Shown piece after piece: positions 34,030-43,300 of a stretch of 64,000 nt of DNA. Positions within the stretch are counted from its first letter, which is position 1; each line of letters starts with the position of its first letter. Under the pieces are notes generated by a model, which did not search any database, was not told the DNA's origin, and was given only the letters and a program-made list of their open reading frames with translations. Origin of the DNA: Amycolatopsis suaedae (lineage in GTDB: Bacteria > Actinomycetota > Actinomycetes > Mycobacteriales > Pseudonocardiaceae); assembly GCF_004214935.1 (NCBI RefSeq), contig NZ_SFCC01000008.1:1-64000 (forward strand), read 5' to 3'. Position numbers and translations under genes: made by a program.

Positions 34030-36917
34030 GCGGCATCCCTGCCCGTGCCGCCGCCCTTGCGTCCTCCGCTGCGGACCGGCTCACCACCGGCTCCGTTGGT
34101 CTCGGCGGAGGCGGTTCCCGGGATCTCCTCGCCGAGCACCTGCTCCTCGGTGAGGCCGACCTCCAGCTCCGCCGCCCGCTCCAGGTCCTGCTCCAGCTCG
34201 CTGTCGTCGGCCGGCGGCACCGGGATACGTGGCTCCGGAGCCCTGGGGGCCGGTTCCTGCGAACCCTCCTGCGGAGCGGTCGCACCCGGCGTGGTGTCCA
34301 TGACCGCCCGCAGGTGGTCCAGGTGCGGCCCGGAGAAGTCGGCCCGGATCCGCTCCACGCCACCGGCACCGTCGGCGAAGATGAACTGCCTCGGCTCACG
34401 GTCGCGTTCGGTGCCGCGCTGCGCGCCCGGCCGCCTGCCCAGCGCCGACACGACCTGCTCGTAGCCGACACCGACCGGGACCTTCAGCAGGCGCAGCGCG
34501 TCGGCCTGCGCGTCGTCGTCGTCGAGCCTGCCGACGAACACCGAGTCCAGCAGCGCGACGAAGCCCTGGATCTTCAGGAAGTCCGCCGGGATCTGCGAGG
34601 ACAGCAGCACGCGGACGTTCCACTTACGGGAGTCGCGGGCGAACCGGTTCATCAGCACGCGCCCGGTCGGCACCTCGGACAGGAAGAACGCCTCGTCGAT
34701 CCAGACGCCCTTGCGCAGGTCCTTGGGCCGCTCGTAGACCGACCGCTGGGTCAGCCACGCCGCCAGGTTGAGCATCTCCACGCCGAGTGCCTCGGCGTCG
34801 GTCCAGTGCTCCCGGCCGACGCCGTCCTTGGGCAGGGTCAGCCCGGCCATGGTGAGCACGGTCAGCCGGTCGTCGCGGGTCTCGGAGTACGGGTCGGCGT
34901 CGGTCTCCGGGATGAGCAGCGACATGCGCTCGCGCATCTCGTCGAGGAAGTCGGCGACGACGACCGCGTGCTCGTGGTGCTCGCTGGCGTCACGCCGCAG
35001 CGCGTCGATGACCTGGCCGGGGTCGGCGTCGAACCGGCCGCCGACCGCCCGCACGGCCCGCAGCAGCACGATGCGGCTCTGCGGCATACGGGCGACCTCG
35101 TAGGGCAGCACGCCGGTGAGCACGTCGAGCACCAGGCGCCGCCGGGTCGCGCCGGCCAGCGCCTTCTCCCTGCGCCACGCCCGCTCCGGGTCGTCCTCGT
35201 CCATGAAGTGCTCGAGCAGCGGCTCGCCGACCACCCGGTACGGGTTGAGGATGCCCGGCTGGGCGTTGAGCAGGTTGATCGGCCGCGCGTACGGGCGGAC
35301 CTCGGGCAGGTCGCACAGCCGCGACAGCGGGCCGGACGGGTCGAGGATCGTCCAGTGCGCCCCGGCGCGGAACGTCTTGTAGACGATGCCGCCGCCGAGG
35401 AACGACTTGCCGCCACCCAGCCCGGCGACCATGGCCGTCAGGCCGGAGCCGTCCCGGATCTCCTGCGCCATCCACGGGTCCCAGGCCACCGGGCGGCGGG
35501 TCGCGGTGCAGGTCTCGCCGAGCAGGATGCCGCGCCGGTCGCCGACCTCGGCGGTCGCCGTGGGCACCGCGGCGGCGGCCCAGACGACCGAGCCGCGCCG
35601 CATGTAGGCGCCGGAGGCCAGCGGCTCGCCGGGGATGAACTCCCTGGCCATGGCGTACTGCGCCTCGGGATGCTCGATGGCGATCTTCGGCTTGTACAGG
35701 TCGAGCAGCTGCTGGGCCAGGCGCAGGGCGTCGCGCTCGGTCGGCCCGGACACCGCCAGCCGCCACCAGGACCGCACCCGGGTGGCCAGCGCGGTGAAGC
35801 CGGAGGTCATCTCGTCGTCGATCTCCAGCACCCGCGACGCCTGCCGGGCCAGCGACTGCGGCGGCTCCAGCTCGTGTTCGTCGGTGTAGTGCTTGACCTG
35901 CGAGCGGACCTTGCTCATCTGCCGCTGCAGCTCGCCCGCGACCTCCTCCGGCCTGCGCACGTAGATGCGGGCGGACCACTCGACGGCGGCGGGCAGGCGG
36001 TCGGCGTGCTGCACCCACGGGTCGTCGACCTCGGGGATCTGCAGGCCGTGCATCTGGCCGACGGTGAGCACCACCAGCTGGCGCGCGACGCCGGCGTTGG
36101 AGCCGGTGCGGCCGCGGACGGTCAGCGTCGGGGCGTAGGGCTCGGCGTGGAAGTCGGCGGCGTCGGTGAAGCTGGCCAGGTCCTCCGGCTCCCAGGCCGC
36201 CCCGGGGACGGCGGGCATGTTGCGTGGTGCCGGCAGGCCCAGCGAGCAGGAGCGGTGCATCAGCCAGGACATCTCGTCGGCGTGCGCCGGCCTGCCCTCC
36301 AGCCCGGCCGAGCCGATGACCTGGTCGAGGTGCTCGATCTCGGAGTCGAGCGCGGCCAGCTCGGCGTCGACGGCCTCGGGCAGGATCTTGCGCAGCAGCG
36401 GCGCGGCCCGCTCGACGGCGCGGTCGACCACCCGGCGGGTCTGCACCTGGACGCCGAGGTAGACCTCCTTCTCGGCCATCGAATGGCCCATCAGCTGCTG
36501 CTGCTCGCCGATCAGGTAGTCGTCGAAGGACAGCGCGCCGGAGACGTCCTTGGGCCGGTTGTGGGCGTTGTGCACGTGGGCCTCGGCCCACATGCGGATC
36601 GGGTAGGGCCGGTTGGTCACCCGCAGGTGCAGCCAGCGGCCCTGCAGCTCGGCGTACTGGCCGGCGATGGCGGCGATGAGGTCGCGGCGCTGCGAGTCGG
36701 AGCGGAACGACCAGCGCTGCGGCGCCAGCCGGTACCAGGCGTAGACCTCGTTGCCCGTGCGCAGCAGGTGGCCGTCGATGCTGCGGGCCGCGATGGACGG
36801 GGTGTAGGCGGGTACCGCCTGTTCCCCGGGCAGCCTGCGACCCCGCCCCTGCTTGGCCGTCGCGGAGCGCTGCTTGCGCGTTCCCCGCGTGTCCCGGCCG
36901 CCGCCGCGCCCCAACAA
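34026..36917 (-). CDS. VirB4-like secretion ATPase
   Basis: 963 residues of a hexameric-type traffic ATPase that powers assembly or transport at the inner membrane face. Walker A MVAGLGGGKSFLGG is near residue 500, with a Walker B-like VWIDEAFFLSE near residue 735, followed by NVRVLLSSQIPADFLK. The N-terminal half (YAELQGRWLHLRVTNRPYPI onward) resembles the VirB4 N-domain, and the last 100 residues are a Pro/Glu-rich tail. A TTG at 36917 is used: AGGGAGG lies six bases upstream, and the TAG stop of the previous gene is part of it. No membrane helices are seen, so it is not a coupling protein of the TraD/TcpA type. Confidence 0.85.
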   Translation of the reverse strand: MLGRGGGRDTRGTRKQRSATAKQGRGRRLPGEQAVPAYTPSIAARSIDGHLLRTGNEVYAWYRLAPQRWSFRSDSQRRDLIAAIAGQYAELQGRWLHLRVTNRPYPIRMWAEAHVHNAHNRPKDVSGALSFDDYLIGEQQQLMGHSMAEKEVYLGVQVQTRRVVDRAVERAAPLLRKILPEAVDAELAALDSEIEHLDQVIGSAGLEGRPAHADEMSWLMHRSCSLGLPAPRNMPAVPGAAWEPEDLASFTDAADFHAEPYAPTLTVRGRTGSNAGVARQLVVLTVGQMHGLQIPEVDDPWVQHADRLPAAVEWSARIYVRRPEEVAGELQRQMSKVRSQVKHYTDEHELEPPQSLARQASRVLEIDDEMTSGFTALATRVRSWWRLAVSGPTERDALRLAQQLLDLYKPKIAIEHPEAQYAMAREFIPGEPLASGAYMRRGSVVWAAAAVPTATAEVGDRRGILLGETCTATRRPVAWDPWMAQEIRDGSGLTAMVAGLGGGKSFLGGGIVYKTFRAGAHWTILDPSGPLSRLCDLPEVRPYARPINLLNAQPGILNPYRVVGEPLLEHFMDEDDPERAWRREKALAGATRRRLVLDVLTGVLPYEVARMPQSRIVLLRAVRAVGGRFDADPGQVIDALRRDASEHHEHAVVVADFLDEMRERMSLLIPETDADPYSETRDDRLTVLTMAGLTLPKDGVGREHWTDAEALGVEMLNLAAWLTQRSVYERPKDLRKGVWIDEAFFLSEVPTGRVLMNRFARDSRKWNVRVLLSSQIPADFLKIQGFVALLDSVFVGRLDDDDAQADALRLLKVPVGVGYEQVVSALGRRPGAQRGTERDREPRQFIFADGAGGVERIRADFSGPHLDHLRAVMDTTPGATAPQEGSQEPAPRAPEPRIPVPPADDSELEQDLERAAELEVGLTEEQVLGEEIPGTASAETNGAGGEPVRSGGRKGGGTGRDAA

Positions 36918-36920
36918 CGC

Positions 36921-37355
36921 CTACCTCCCTGCCGCGGCCGCCTGGCCGCGACGTGCTCGTGTGCCTTCACTTGTACCGCGCCGCCGCTTGGGGCGCGGCC
37001 GCTGCGCACGCACCCGCACCTTCCCGGCGGAGACCGCGCCACCCGTCCCGGTGGTGCGCTCACGCGGAGTGTTCAGTTCTCGCAGCCACATCGTCATGAC
37101 CGCGCCCAGCGGGCGCTCATGACTGATCTTGGCGGTGATCAGCCTCGTGAGGAAGATGGTGATCGGGACGAGGAACGCGGTCGACCAGTCGGCGAACCCG
37201 AAGCCCAGCTGCCGCTTGACGGCCAGCAGCACGAGGAACAGGGGGATCCCGACGCCCCATGCCACGTACCGCGCCCGCCAGGGGAAAGTCGCCTTCGGCG
37301 GGCCGAGCCAGACGGCGTCGACCCGGTAGACCTCGTCGTCGGTCCTGATGCGCAC
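36921..37355 (-). CDS. PrgI-like two-helix membrane protein
   Basis: 144 residues: a short soluble beginning (RIRTDDEVYRVDAVWLG), then two close membrane helices (ARYVAWGVGIPLFLVLLAV and ADWSTAFLVPITIFLTRLI, residues about 28-70), then an Arg-rich cytoplasmic tail. Small two-helix proteins of this kind (PrgI, VirB3-like) precede VirB4 genes in Gram-positive type IV systems and anchor the ATPase, as here: its stop codon overlaps the VirB4 ribosome site. GTG start at 37355, 16 bp after the upstream stop. Confidence 0.7.
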   Translation of the reverse strand: MRIRTDDEVYRVDAVWLGPPKATFPWRARYVAWGVGIPLFLVLLAVKRQLGFGFADWSTAFLVPITIFLTRLITAKISHERPLGAVMTMWLRELNTPRERTTGTGGAVSAGKVRVRAQRPRPKRRRGTSEGTRARRGQAAAAGR

Positions 37356-37371
37356 TCCGGCCCCGCCCAGC

Positions 37372-37641
37372 TCAGCCGGTGAACAGGCCGGCGAGCCATT
37401 CGCCGACGTTCACACCGAGGCCGCTCACCGCGAGGCCGATGATCGCCAGCGCGATCACCACACCGGCGAGCCTGCGCATCACGCCCGCGTTGTCTCCCCG
37501 GCCACCACCGAGCCACAGCAGCAGCAACGCCACCGCCAGCAGCACCAGCGGGATGATGTTGTCCAGGATCCAGCTGCGGACGCCGCGGGTGTTGAGCTCG
37601 CCGTTCTGAGCAAGATCGGCGAGGGTGGTCAAGGTGGTCAT
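37372..37641 (-). CDS. VirB2/pilin-like small membrane protein
   Basis: 89 residues with two hydrophobic helices (IIPLVLLAVALLLLWLG and RRLAGVVIALAIIGLAVSGL) separated by a short GGGRGDNAG loop with N- and C-termini outside. This is the shape of VirB2/TrbC-type pilins or of small accessory membrane proteins of conjugation operons. No cleaved signal is clear. It is the first gene of the operon; GGAG lies seven bases before the ATG. The pilin reading is an inference from size, topology and position. Confidence 0.6.
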   Translation of the reverse strand: MTTLTTLADLAQNGELNTRGVRSWILDNIIPLVLLAVALLLLWLGGGRGDNAGVMRRLAGVVIALAIIGLAVSGLGVNVGEWLAGLFTG

Positions 37642-37931
37642 CGCAAACTCCAGGGTGCGCGGAGCGTGGCCGGGCAGAGCCCACTTCCACGGACTCCGCC
37701 GTCGGTGTCGAACATAGTGTGCGCCGACATTCTCATGCTGTCACGAGGGGTAGCCGTCGAGGCGCGCTCTGTCGCTGTCATCGCTCTGTGTTGCCGGCCC
37801 CGAGGCACGTCACGCCCCATCTCACTGGTACTGGTCGCTCTCCATCATCGTTGTCACCGTGCTCAGGATTAACCCCGGCCACCCGTATTTCCTAGTGTGC
37901 GGACGGACTCACCCGAACGCGAGAGGCGTCG

Positions 37932-38294
37932 TCACGCTGGGTGGAGTAATGCGGAGGGCCGGTCGGGCCGCGTCCAGTGTGGCATGCCCCGGACGGCCGC
38001 TTCGCGAGTCCGGCCGGTAATCGCCGGTACAGGCCACTGACCACCCCGGGGGCCGCACACGATCACCTTAACGAGGGTTTCACGGGGAACATCGCCCAGG
38101 ATCTGGGGGATTTCCGACCCCATTTCGGCGACGTTGAGTGACAGGTTTCCCGTTCCGGTGAGTTTCCCGGTGGCCAATGCCAGTCGCTCCTTGTTTATAA
38201 CGAAAACATAACGAACCGGGCACTGTTCGGCCGAGCCCGGCGCGATCCCCGTATCCCCGGTCGGCGCGCCATCCCCCGACCCTTCCGCCGACAA
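37932..38294 (-). CDS. Possible small protein of unknown function
   Basis: An open frame of 120 codons from a TTG at 38294, or 81 codons from a TTG at 38177 that has AAGGAG nine bases upstream. The shorter form begins ATGKLTGTGNLSLNVAEMG and contains ILGDVPRETLVKVIVCGPRG. The DNA before it (38190-38215) is unusually A/T-rich, with GTTATGTTTTCGTTATAAAC, a plausible promoter. No family is recognised. It lies between the divergent secretion operon and the DUF1996 gene, reading the same way as the secretion operon. Confidence 0.35.
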   Translation of the reverse strand: MSAEGSGDGAPTGDTGIAPGSAEQCPVRYVFVINKERLALATGKLTGTGNLSLNVAEMGSEIPQILGDVPRETLVKVIVCGPRGGQWPVPAITGRTREAAVRGMPHWTRPDRPSALLHPA

Positions 38295-38310
38295 CGAGGT
38301 GAGACAGTCG

Positions 38311-39453
38311 ATGGCCCGATATCGCTACAAGGGGCGACACCGCATCTCCCGCAGAGCAACGTTCAGCATCGGAGGTGTCGCACTCGCTGTGGCCGTGGGC
38401 GCCGTGGTCGTCACCACGACGGCCGGCGCCCCGGGAACGGCGAGCGCGGACAACCCCGACCGCTCGCAGTTCGTGGACATCACCACCGTGGAGCCCAACG
38501 TCGACCTGCCGAGGCAGCGCCGGGGCGCCTCCACCGGGACGTTCACCGTGGACTGCGGCCGCAACGAGAACGGCCACTTCAACCCGGACAACTTCATCGC
38601 CCAGCCGGGGGTCCGCAACGGGGCGCAGCATCTGCACGACTACGTGGGCAACCTGTCCACCGACGCCGACTCGGACGACGAGAGCCTCGCCGCGGCGGGC
38701 ACCACCTGCCGCAACGGTGACCAGTCGACCTACTTCTGGCCGGTCGTGCGCATCGACACCGAGGACGCGGGCGAGGAAAAGGAGGAACGCGAACGGGACA
38801 ACGCCAGGGAATCCGAAGCAGAGAGCAAAGGCAAGCAGGGCAGGCAGAACCGCGACGGCAGGCAGGACTCCGCCGGCGACCTGGCGGGCCAGGACGCCGA
38901 GGGCGAGCTGCCGGGCAACGAGGGCGAGATCCAGCGCCCCGCCGAGGTCGACCTCACCTTCCGCGGCAGTCCGGTGGGTGACGTCGAGCCGATGCCACGG
39001 TTCCTGCGCGTGCTCTACGGCGACGCCAAGGTCTCCACGAACGGCCCGGCGAACGCCCGGGCGTCGTGGACGTGCACCGGGTTCGAGGACGAAGTGCTCC
39101 TCGAGACCTATGTCGTGTGCCCGGAGGGCAGCGACGTCAAGCGGATCCACGACTTCCCGTCTTGCTGGGACGGGGAGAACACCGACAGCGAGAACCACCG
39201 GGACCACATCGTGTACCCGAACGAGCGTGGTGAGTGCGAGGACGGCTTCACGGCCGTGCCGCAGCTGCGGATCAGCCTGACCTACGACATCCCGCGGGAG
39301 GTACAGCTCGCGGGTCAGTACAAAGTGGACTCATTCCCCGAGGAGGATCACAACCCGCTCTCGGATCACGACGACTTCGCCAACGTGATGTCGGAAGAGA
39401 TCATGGACCGCTTGGTCGACTGCGTGAACTCCAACCGAACGTGTAAAGAGTGA
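38311..39453 (+). CDS. Secreted DUF1996-domain protein with acidic insert
   Basis: 380 residues. An N-terminal signal (ISRRATFSIGGVALAVAVGA, then alanine-rich cleavage near AGAPGTASA) sends it out of the cell. DUF1996 motifs follow: CGRNENGHFNPDNFI, the histidine pair NGAQHLHDYVGN, and later SCWDGENTDSENHRDHIVYP and the Cys-containing C-terminus. Between residues about 150 and 210 sits a very hydrophilic Glu/Arg/Asp-rich low-complexity stretch not expected in the core domain. The ATG at 38311 follows GAGGTGAG. The activity is not known; the domain is common in secreted fungal and actinobacterial proteins. Its terminator is at 39475-39506. Confidence 0.82.
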   Translation: MARYRYKGRHRISRRATFSIGGVALAVAVGAVVVTTTAGAPGTASADNPDRSQFVDITTVEPNVDLPRQRRGASTGTFTVDCGRNENGHFNPDNFIAQPGVRNGAQHLHDYVGNLSTDADSDDESLAAAGTTCRNGDQSTYFWPVVRIDTEDAGEEKEERERDNARESEAESKGKQGRQNRDGRQDSAGDLAGQDAEGELPGNEGEIQRPAEVDLTFRGSPVGDVEPMPRFLRVLYGDAKVSTNGPANARASWTCTGFEDEVLLETYVVCPEGSDVKRIHDFPSCWDGENTDSENHRDHIVYPNERGECEDGFTAVPQLRISLTYDIPREVQLAGQYKVDSFPEEDHNPLSDHDDFANVMSEEIMDRLVDCVNSNRTCKE

Positions 39454-39474
39454 CCCCATCCCCCGAGAAGAATG

Positions 39475-39506
39475 CCGCCCCCGGGACCCCGATATCCCGG
39501 GGGCGG
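39475..39506 (+). terminator. Rho-independent-like terminator of the DUF1996 gene
   Basis: CCGCCCCCGGGA (39475-39486) pairs perfectly with TCCCGGGGGCGG (39495-39506); the loop has 8 nt and TTCTCTGTCC follows. It starts 21 bp after the stop codon. Confidence 0.75.
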
Positions 39507-39540
39507 TTCTCTGTCCCGGTCCTCGTGCTCGCCAGGCACG

Positions 39541-39798
39541 TGAAGGCCACCTTCATTACGTGAGACGTCAGGGCCCCGGCAAAGTCGGTGTGCAGCGGGT
39601 GGGTGGTGGTCCCGAGCGCAGAGTTCGCGTGCGGGAACGCAGAACTCGCGTGCGTGAGTGCAGAACTCACGATGTGGACCGGGTTCTCACGTACTGCCCG
39701 GTCGCCCCGCGTGAACGGCCCGCTCGCGAGGCGTGGGCCTGAGGTCAAGCTCGTGAAGGCCACCTTCATTACGTGTGACGTGGTGATGGTGGCCTTCA
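39541..39798. repeat. TGAAGGCCACCTTCA repeat cluster A
   Basis: TGAAGGCCACCTTCA at 39541-39555 and 39754-39768, and a near-complement TGATGGTGGCCTTCA at 39784-39798. Each is a 6-bp palindrome with a 3-nt loop. The first is followed by TACGTGAGACGTCAGGGCC, also seen after the copy at 56174, so the repeat unit is longer than the palindrome (about 60 bp). Confidence 0.8.
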
Positions 39799-39895
39799 CG
39801 TGCTTCGAGGGTCGGCCGGGCGACGCGAGCGGACCGTTCGCGCAGACCCGCCGCCACATCAGCCACACGTGCCCCATGCGTCACTTCCGTAAGGT

Positions 39896-39942
39896 AGCAA
39901 GGGAGCTTTACTACCCTTCTTCGCTAGTAAAGCTCCCTTGCT
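39896..39942. repeat. Hairpin repeat, copy 7 (convergent gene ends)
   Basis: A perfect 18-bp stem (AGCAAGGGAGCTTTACTA with complement) and the loop CCCTTCTTCGC. It lies 29 bp from the stop of the candidate immunity gene, on the far side of the DUF1996 gene. TCACTTCCGTAAGG just before it is shared with copy 5. Confidence 0.92.
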
Positions 39943-39971
39943 CCGGCTTCGGCGGCGGGGTGGTGAGGGAG

Positions 39972-40328
39972 TCAGGCCGGTTTCGTGAAATCGCCTCGGG
40001 TCCAGCGGCGTTTCGCGGCTTCCCAGTCGATGTCCTTGAACCAGGCCAGGCGCTCCTGGGCCGTCTCCCAGGAGTAAGTCCGGGCCGAGCGCAGGGTTTC
40101 GGCGTGCCGGTGACTGGAGATCTCGACGAAGTACTCGTCACGGAAGCCGATCGTGCCCTCCCGCTCCCAGGCGGCGGGCACGAGCGTGACCGTCACCCGG
40201 TCCGCCAGCGGGTGACGCATGGCGACGACGGCCTCGCCGCCGTCCTCCGGGCACAGCATCTCCCCGGCGGGCGGCTCGCCGGGCCCGTCGACGAGCCGCC
40301 ACCAGGCATGGCTGTCCTCGCACCGCAT
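39972..40328 (-). CDS. Candidate immunity protein of the Rhs toxin
   Basis: 118 residues, soluble and without a signal peptide, rich in tryptophan and charged residues (SHAWWRLVDG near the start, WFKDIDWEAAKRRWTRGDF near the end). No family is recognised. It begins 16 bp after the Rhs stop on the same strand, where polymorphic toxin immunity genes normally lie; that position is the evidence for its role. The ATG at 40328 is chosen; a longer reading from 40433 would overlap the toxin end by 89 bp. It should act in the cytoplasm by binding the C-terminal toxin domain. Confidence 0.65.
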   Translation of the reverse strand: MRCEDSHAWWRLVDGPGEPPAGEMLCPEDGGEAVVAMRHPLADRVTVTLVPAAWEREGTIGFRDEYFVEISSHRHAETLRSARTYSWETAQERLAWFKDIDWEAAKRRWTRGDFTKPA

Positions 40329-40344
40329 CTGCCACCAGGCGGCG

Positions 40345-43300
40345 TCAGCCGTGCGGGCGGTAGGGCGTCCGGTTGCTGCCGGGGTAGAAGAAGTGAATCC
40401 GGTGATTGACTCCCGGTCCCCAGACGTTGACATGTGGCCCCACTACTTCCGTTCGGCCGTCCTGGTTGAAAGTGTGCCCCATCCTGTCATCACGCCACCC
40501 GACGCTGCCGTCCGCGCTCTGCCGTCCGATGACACCGTCGGGCCGCATCCACTGGTCACCCCGGAAGTCGCTCATCCGGATCGGCTGCGCGCCGTGGCCC
40601 ATCTGGCCGACGTACTCCGCCGCGGCCTGACGCGCGGACCGGCGGTTGGGGAACATGTACCCCTGCGCGCCGGCACCGGAGGTGTGCGGCACCCCGCCGT
40701 ACCGTCCCAGCGCGTTGTTCAGCCGCCCCGCCGGACACGGCGTCAGGCCCAGCGGGTCGGTGAAGGCGTGCGGGTTGTCCACATAACCGTGCGGCCGGAA
40801 CCCACCGGCCAGCCCCAGCGGATCGGCGCTGCCGTAGCGCCCGGTCGACGGGTCGTAGTGCCGGTGGAAGTTGTAGTCGAGCCCGGTCTCCGGATCGTGG
40901 TACTGGCCGGGGAACCGCAGCGGCGTGTACGCGCCCGCGCTGCTGTGGTCGACGGTCTCGCCCCACAGGTTGGTCCGCCGGAACCAGGCGACGCCGCCCT
41001 GTTCACCGATCATCTCGGTGGGCGTGCCGACCAGGTCGGTCACGATCCCGTAGAACCGCTCGTCCACCCACTGCTGCGGGGCGTGCCGCAGCAGCGAACG
41101 CTCGTGCTGCAGCAGCGGCCGGAACGTTCCCGGCTCGTAGTCCCACGCCGTCACCCGGGTGTCTCCGCCCGCGGCGCTGTGCGCCTGCTCGGCCACGACC
41201 TCGCCGTCCCAGACGAAGTCGATCTGCTCGGCGACCGACCCGTCCGGATTCAGCCGCTGCTTGGCCGCCCGCCTGCCCAGCGGGTCGTAGCGGTAGCGCC
41301 ACTGGGTGCCGTCCGGGGTACGCACCCCGGTCAGCCGGTCGTCGGCATCCCAGAAGTACTGCCAGGTGTCTGGTATCCGAGACAGCCGTTTCCGCTGCCG
41401 CAGCACCATCCTGCCCTGGGCGTCGTGTCCATATCGGACGTTGCCGGCGCGCAGCAGCAGCGTCCCCCGGTACTCCCGCTCGCCGGTCTCCTCGGCGGGA
41501 GCCTGCCCGGGTGCCGACGGCCAGGCCGCGGTGGCGACGTTGCCCGCCGCGTCGTAGGCGTACTGCTCGGACCAGTTCGGCCCGGCGACCCCGGTCACCC
41601 GGTCCGCCGGATCGAGCGTGAACGCCCGCGGTCCGGTGAGCTGGTCGTGCAGGCCGGTGAGCCGGCCGGCCGGATCGTAGTCGTAGGACCGCTGCTGCAG
41701 CAGGTTTCCACCAGCCCCGGTCAGTGTCTGGGATTGCAGACGGTGCTGGCCGTCCCATGCCTGCGCGAGCAGGACCTGGTCGCCGAACGCACGCTGAATC
41801 TCCTGCCCGGCGGCGTCGTGGCCGAACCGCAGCGTCCGGCCCGCGGCGCCGAGCGTGACCGGCCGCCCGGCCGCGTCGAACTCCCACACCGACTCCACCC
41901 CGGACGGGGTGCGCCGCCGCACCCGCCGTCCCAGCGCGTCGTAGGCCGACGCGACGGTCCGTCCGTCGACGGTCTCCGCGACGACCCGCCCGTTCGCGTC
42001 CCGTTCCAGACCGACGTGCGTCGCGGCGTCGGCCGCCTCGACGAGCCTGCCCATCAGGTCGTACCGGAACGTCGCGGTCGCCGCGGGGCTGTGCCGCTCG
42101 ACGACGTTGCCCAGCGCGTCCCGCACGAACCGGGTGGTCTCGCCCGCCCCGTTGGTGCGCTCGACCAGCTGCCCGGCGGCGTCGTGCCGGTAGGTGATCG
42201 TGCGGCCGTTGAAGTCTGTCTCGGTGACCAGACTCCCCGCGGCGTCGTACTCGTACCGCCAGACCAGTCCCTGCTCGTTCGTGACGCTGGTCAGTCGCAG
42301 CTCGGTGTCGTAGCCGAAACTCAGTCGCGTGCCGTCCGGGCGGGTCTGCACGGACGGGAGATCGAAGTGGGTGACCTCGATCCGGGTCGTCTGCCCGAGC
42401 CGGTCGGTGTAGGCGGTCAGGTTTCCCTCGCCGTCGTAGGTCCACCGCTCGGTGGTCCCGTCCGGGAACTCCCGCCAGGCTGGCTTGCCATCCGGGGTCC
42501 AGCCCAGTGCCGTCCGCTCGCCGAGCGGATCGGTGACGGCGGCCACCCTGCCGAACGCGTCGCGCTCGTACCGGACGGTGCCGCCGAGCGGATCGGTGAG
42601 CAGCACCGGCAGGCCCGCCGGATCGGTGCCGACCCGCCAGGTGTTGTGCAGCGCGTCGGTGACCCCGGTGAGGCGGCCGTGCTCGTCGTGGGTGAACGCC
42701 GTGACCGCGCCCGCCGGATCGGTGATCCGGGCGATGTTGCCACGCTCGTCGTACTCCCGGCGGATCACCGTCCCGTCCGGCTGGACGACCGTGACCGGCA
42801 GCCCGAGCTCGCCGTACTCGAACCGGGTCCCGGTACCGTCCGGCAGGGTGACGGCGGTGAGGTTGCCCGCGTCGTCGTAGGTGTAGCCCGTGGTCCGGCC
42901 CAGCGGGTCGGTCCGCCGGAGCAGCCGGTCGAACCGGTCCCACTCGGACACGACCACGTTGCCGAGCGGATCGACCTCCCTGATCACCTGACCCAGGTCG
43001 TTGAGGTGGAACTCGGTGCGGTGGCCCAGCGAGTCGACGGAGCAGGTGACGTGGTCGCCGTATTCCATCGTGCCGGTCAGGAAGCCGCCCGACCCCTCCG
43101 TACGCACGCAGCGCCCCGCCGCGTCGTAGGTGTAGCGGTACCACTCGCCGTTGCGGTCGGTCCACGCCGTGATCCGGCCCGCCTGGTCGTAGTCGAACCG
43201 CAGCGCCTGCCCGGACGCGTTGACCACCTCGGTGAGCCTGCCCGCGCGGTAGCCGTAGCGCATCAGCTCGGTCTCACCGCCGTCGGCGGCCACCGAGTGC

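Larger units (their letters stand above)
39454..39971. other. Repeat-rich intergenic region
   Basis: 518 bp between convergent genes without a supportable gene. It holds a strong terminator (39475-39506), three TGAAGGCCACCTTCA-type palindromes (39541-39798), a short imperfect tandem repeat built on GCAGAACTCGCGTGCG (about 39617-39670), and hairpin repeat copy 7 (39896-39942). It shares blocks with the region at 56158-56500. Confidence 0.7.

Noticed and set aside
39588-40409. Plus-strand frame of 273 codons across repeats and the immunity gene
   Set aside because: Its first half is made of repeat DNA and the second is the mirror of the immunity candidate; no domain.
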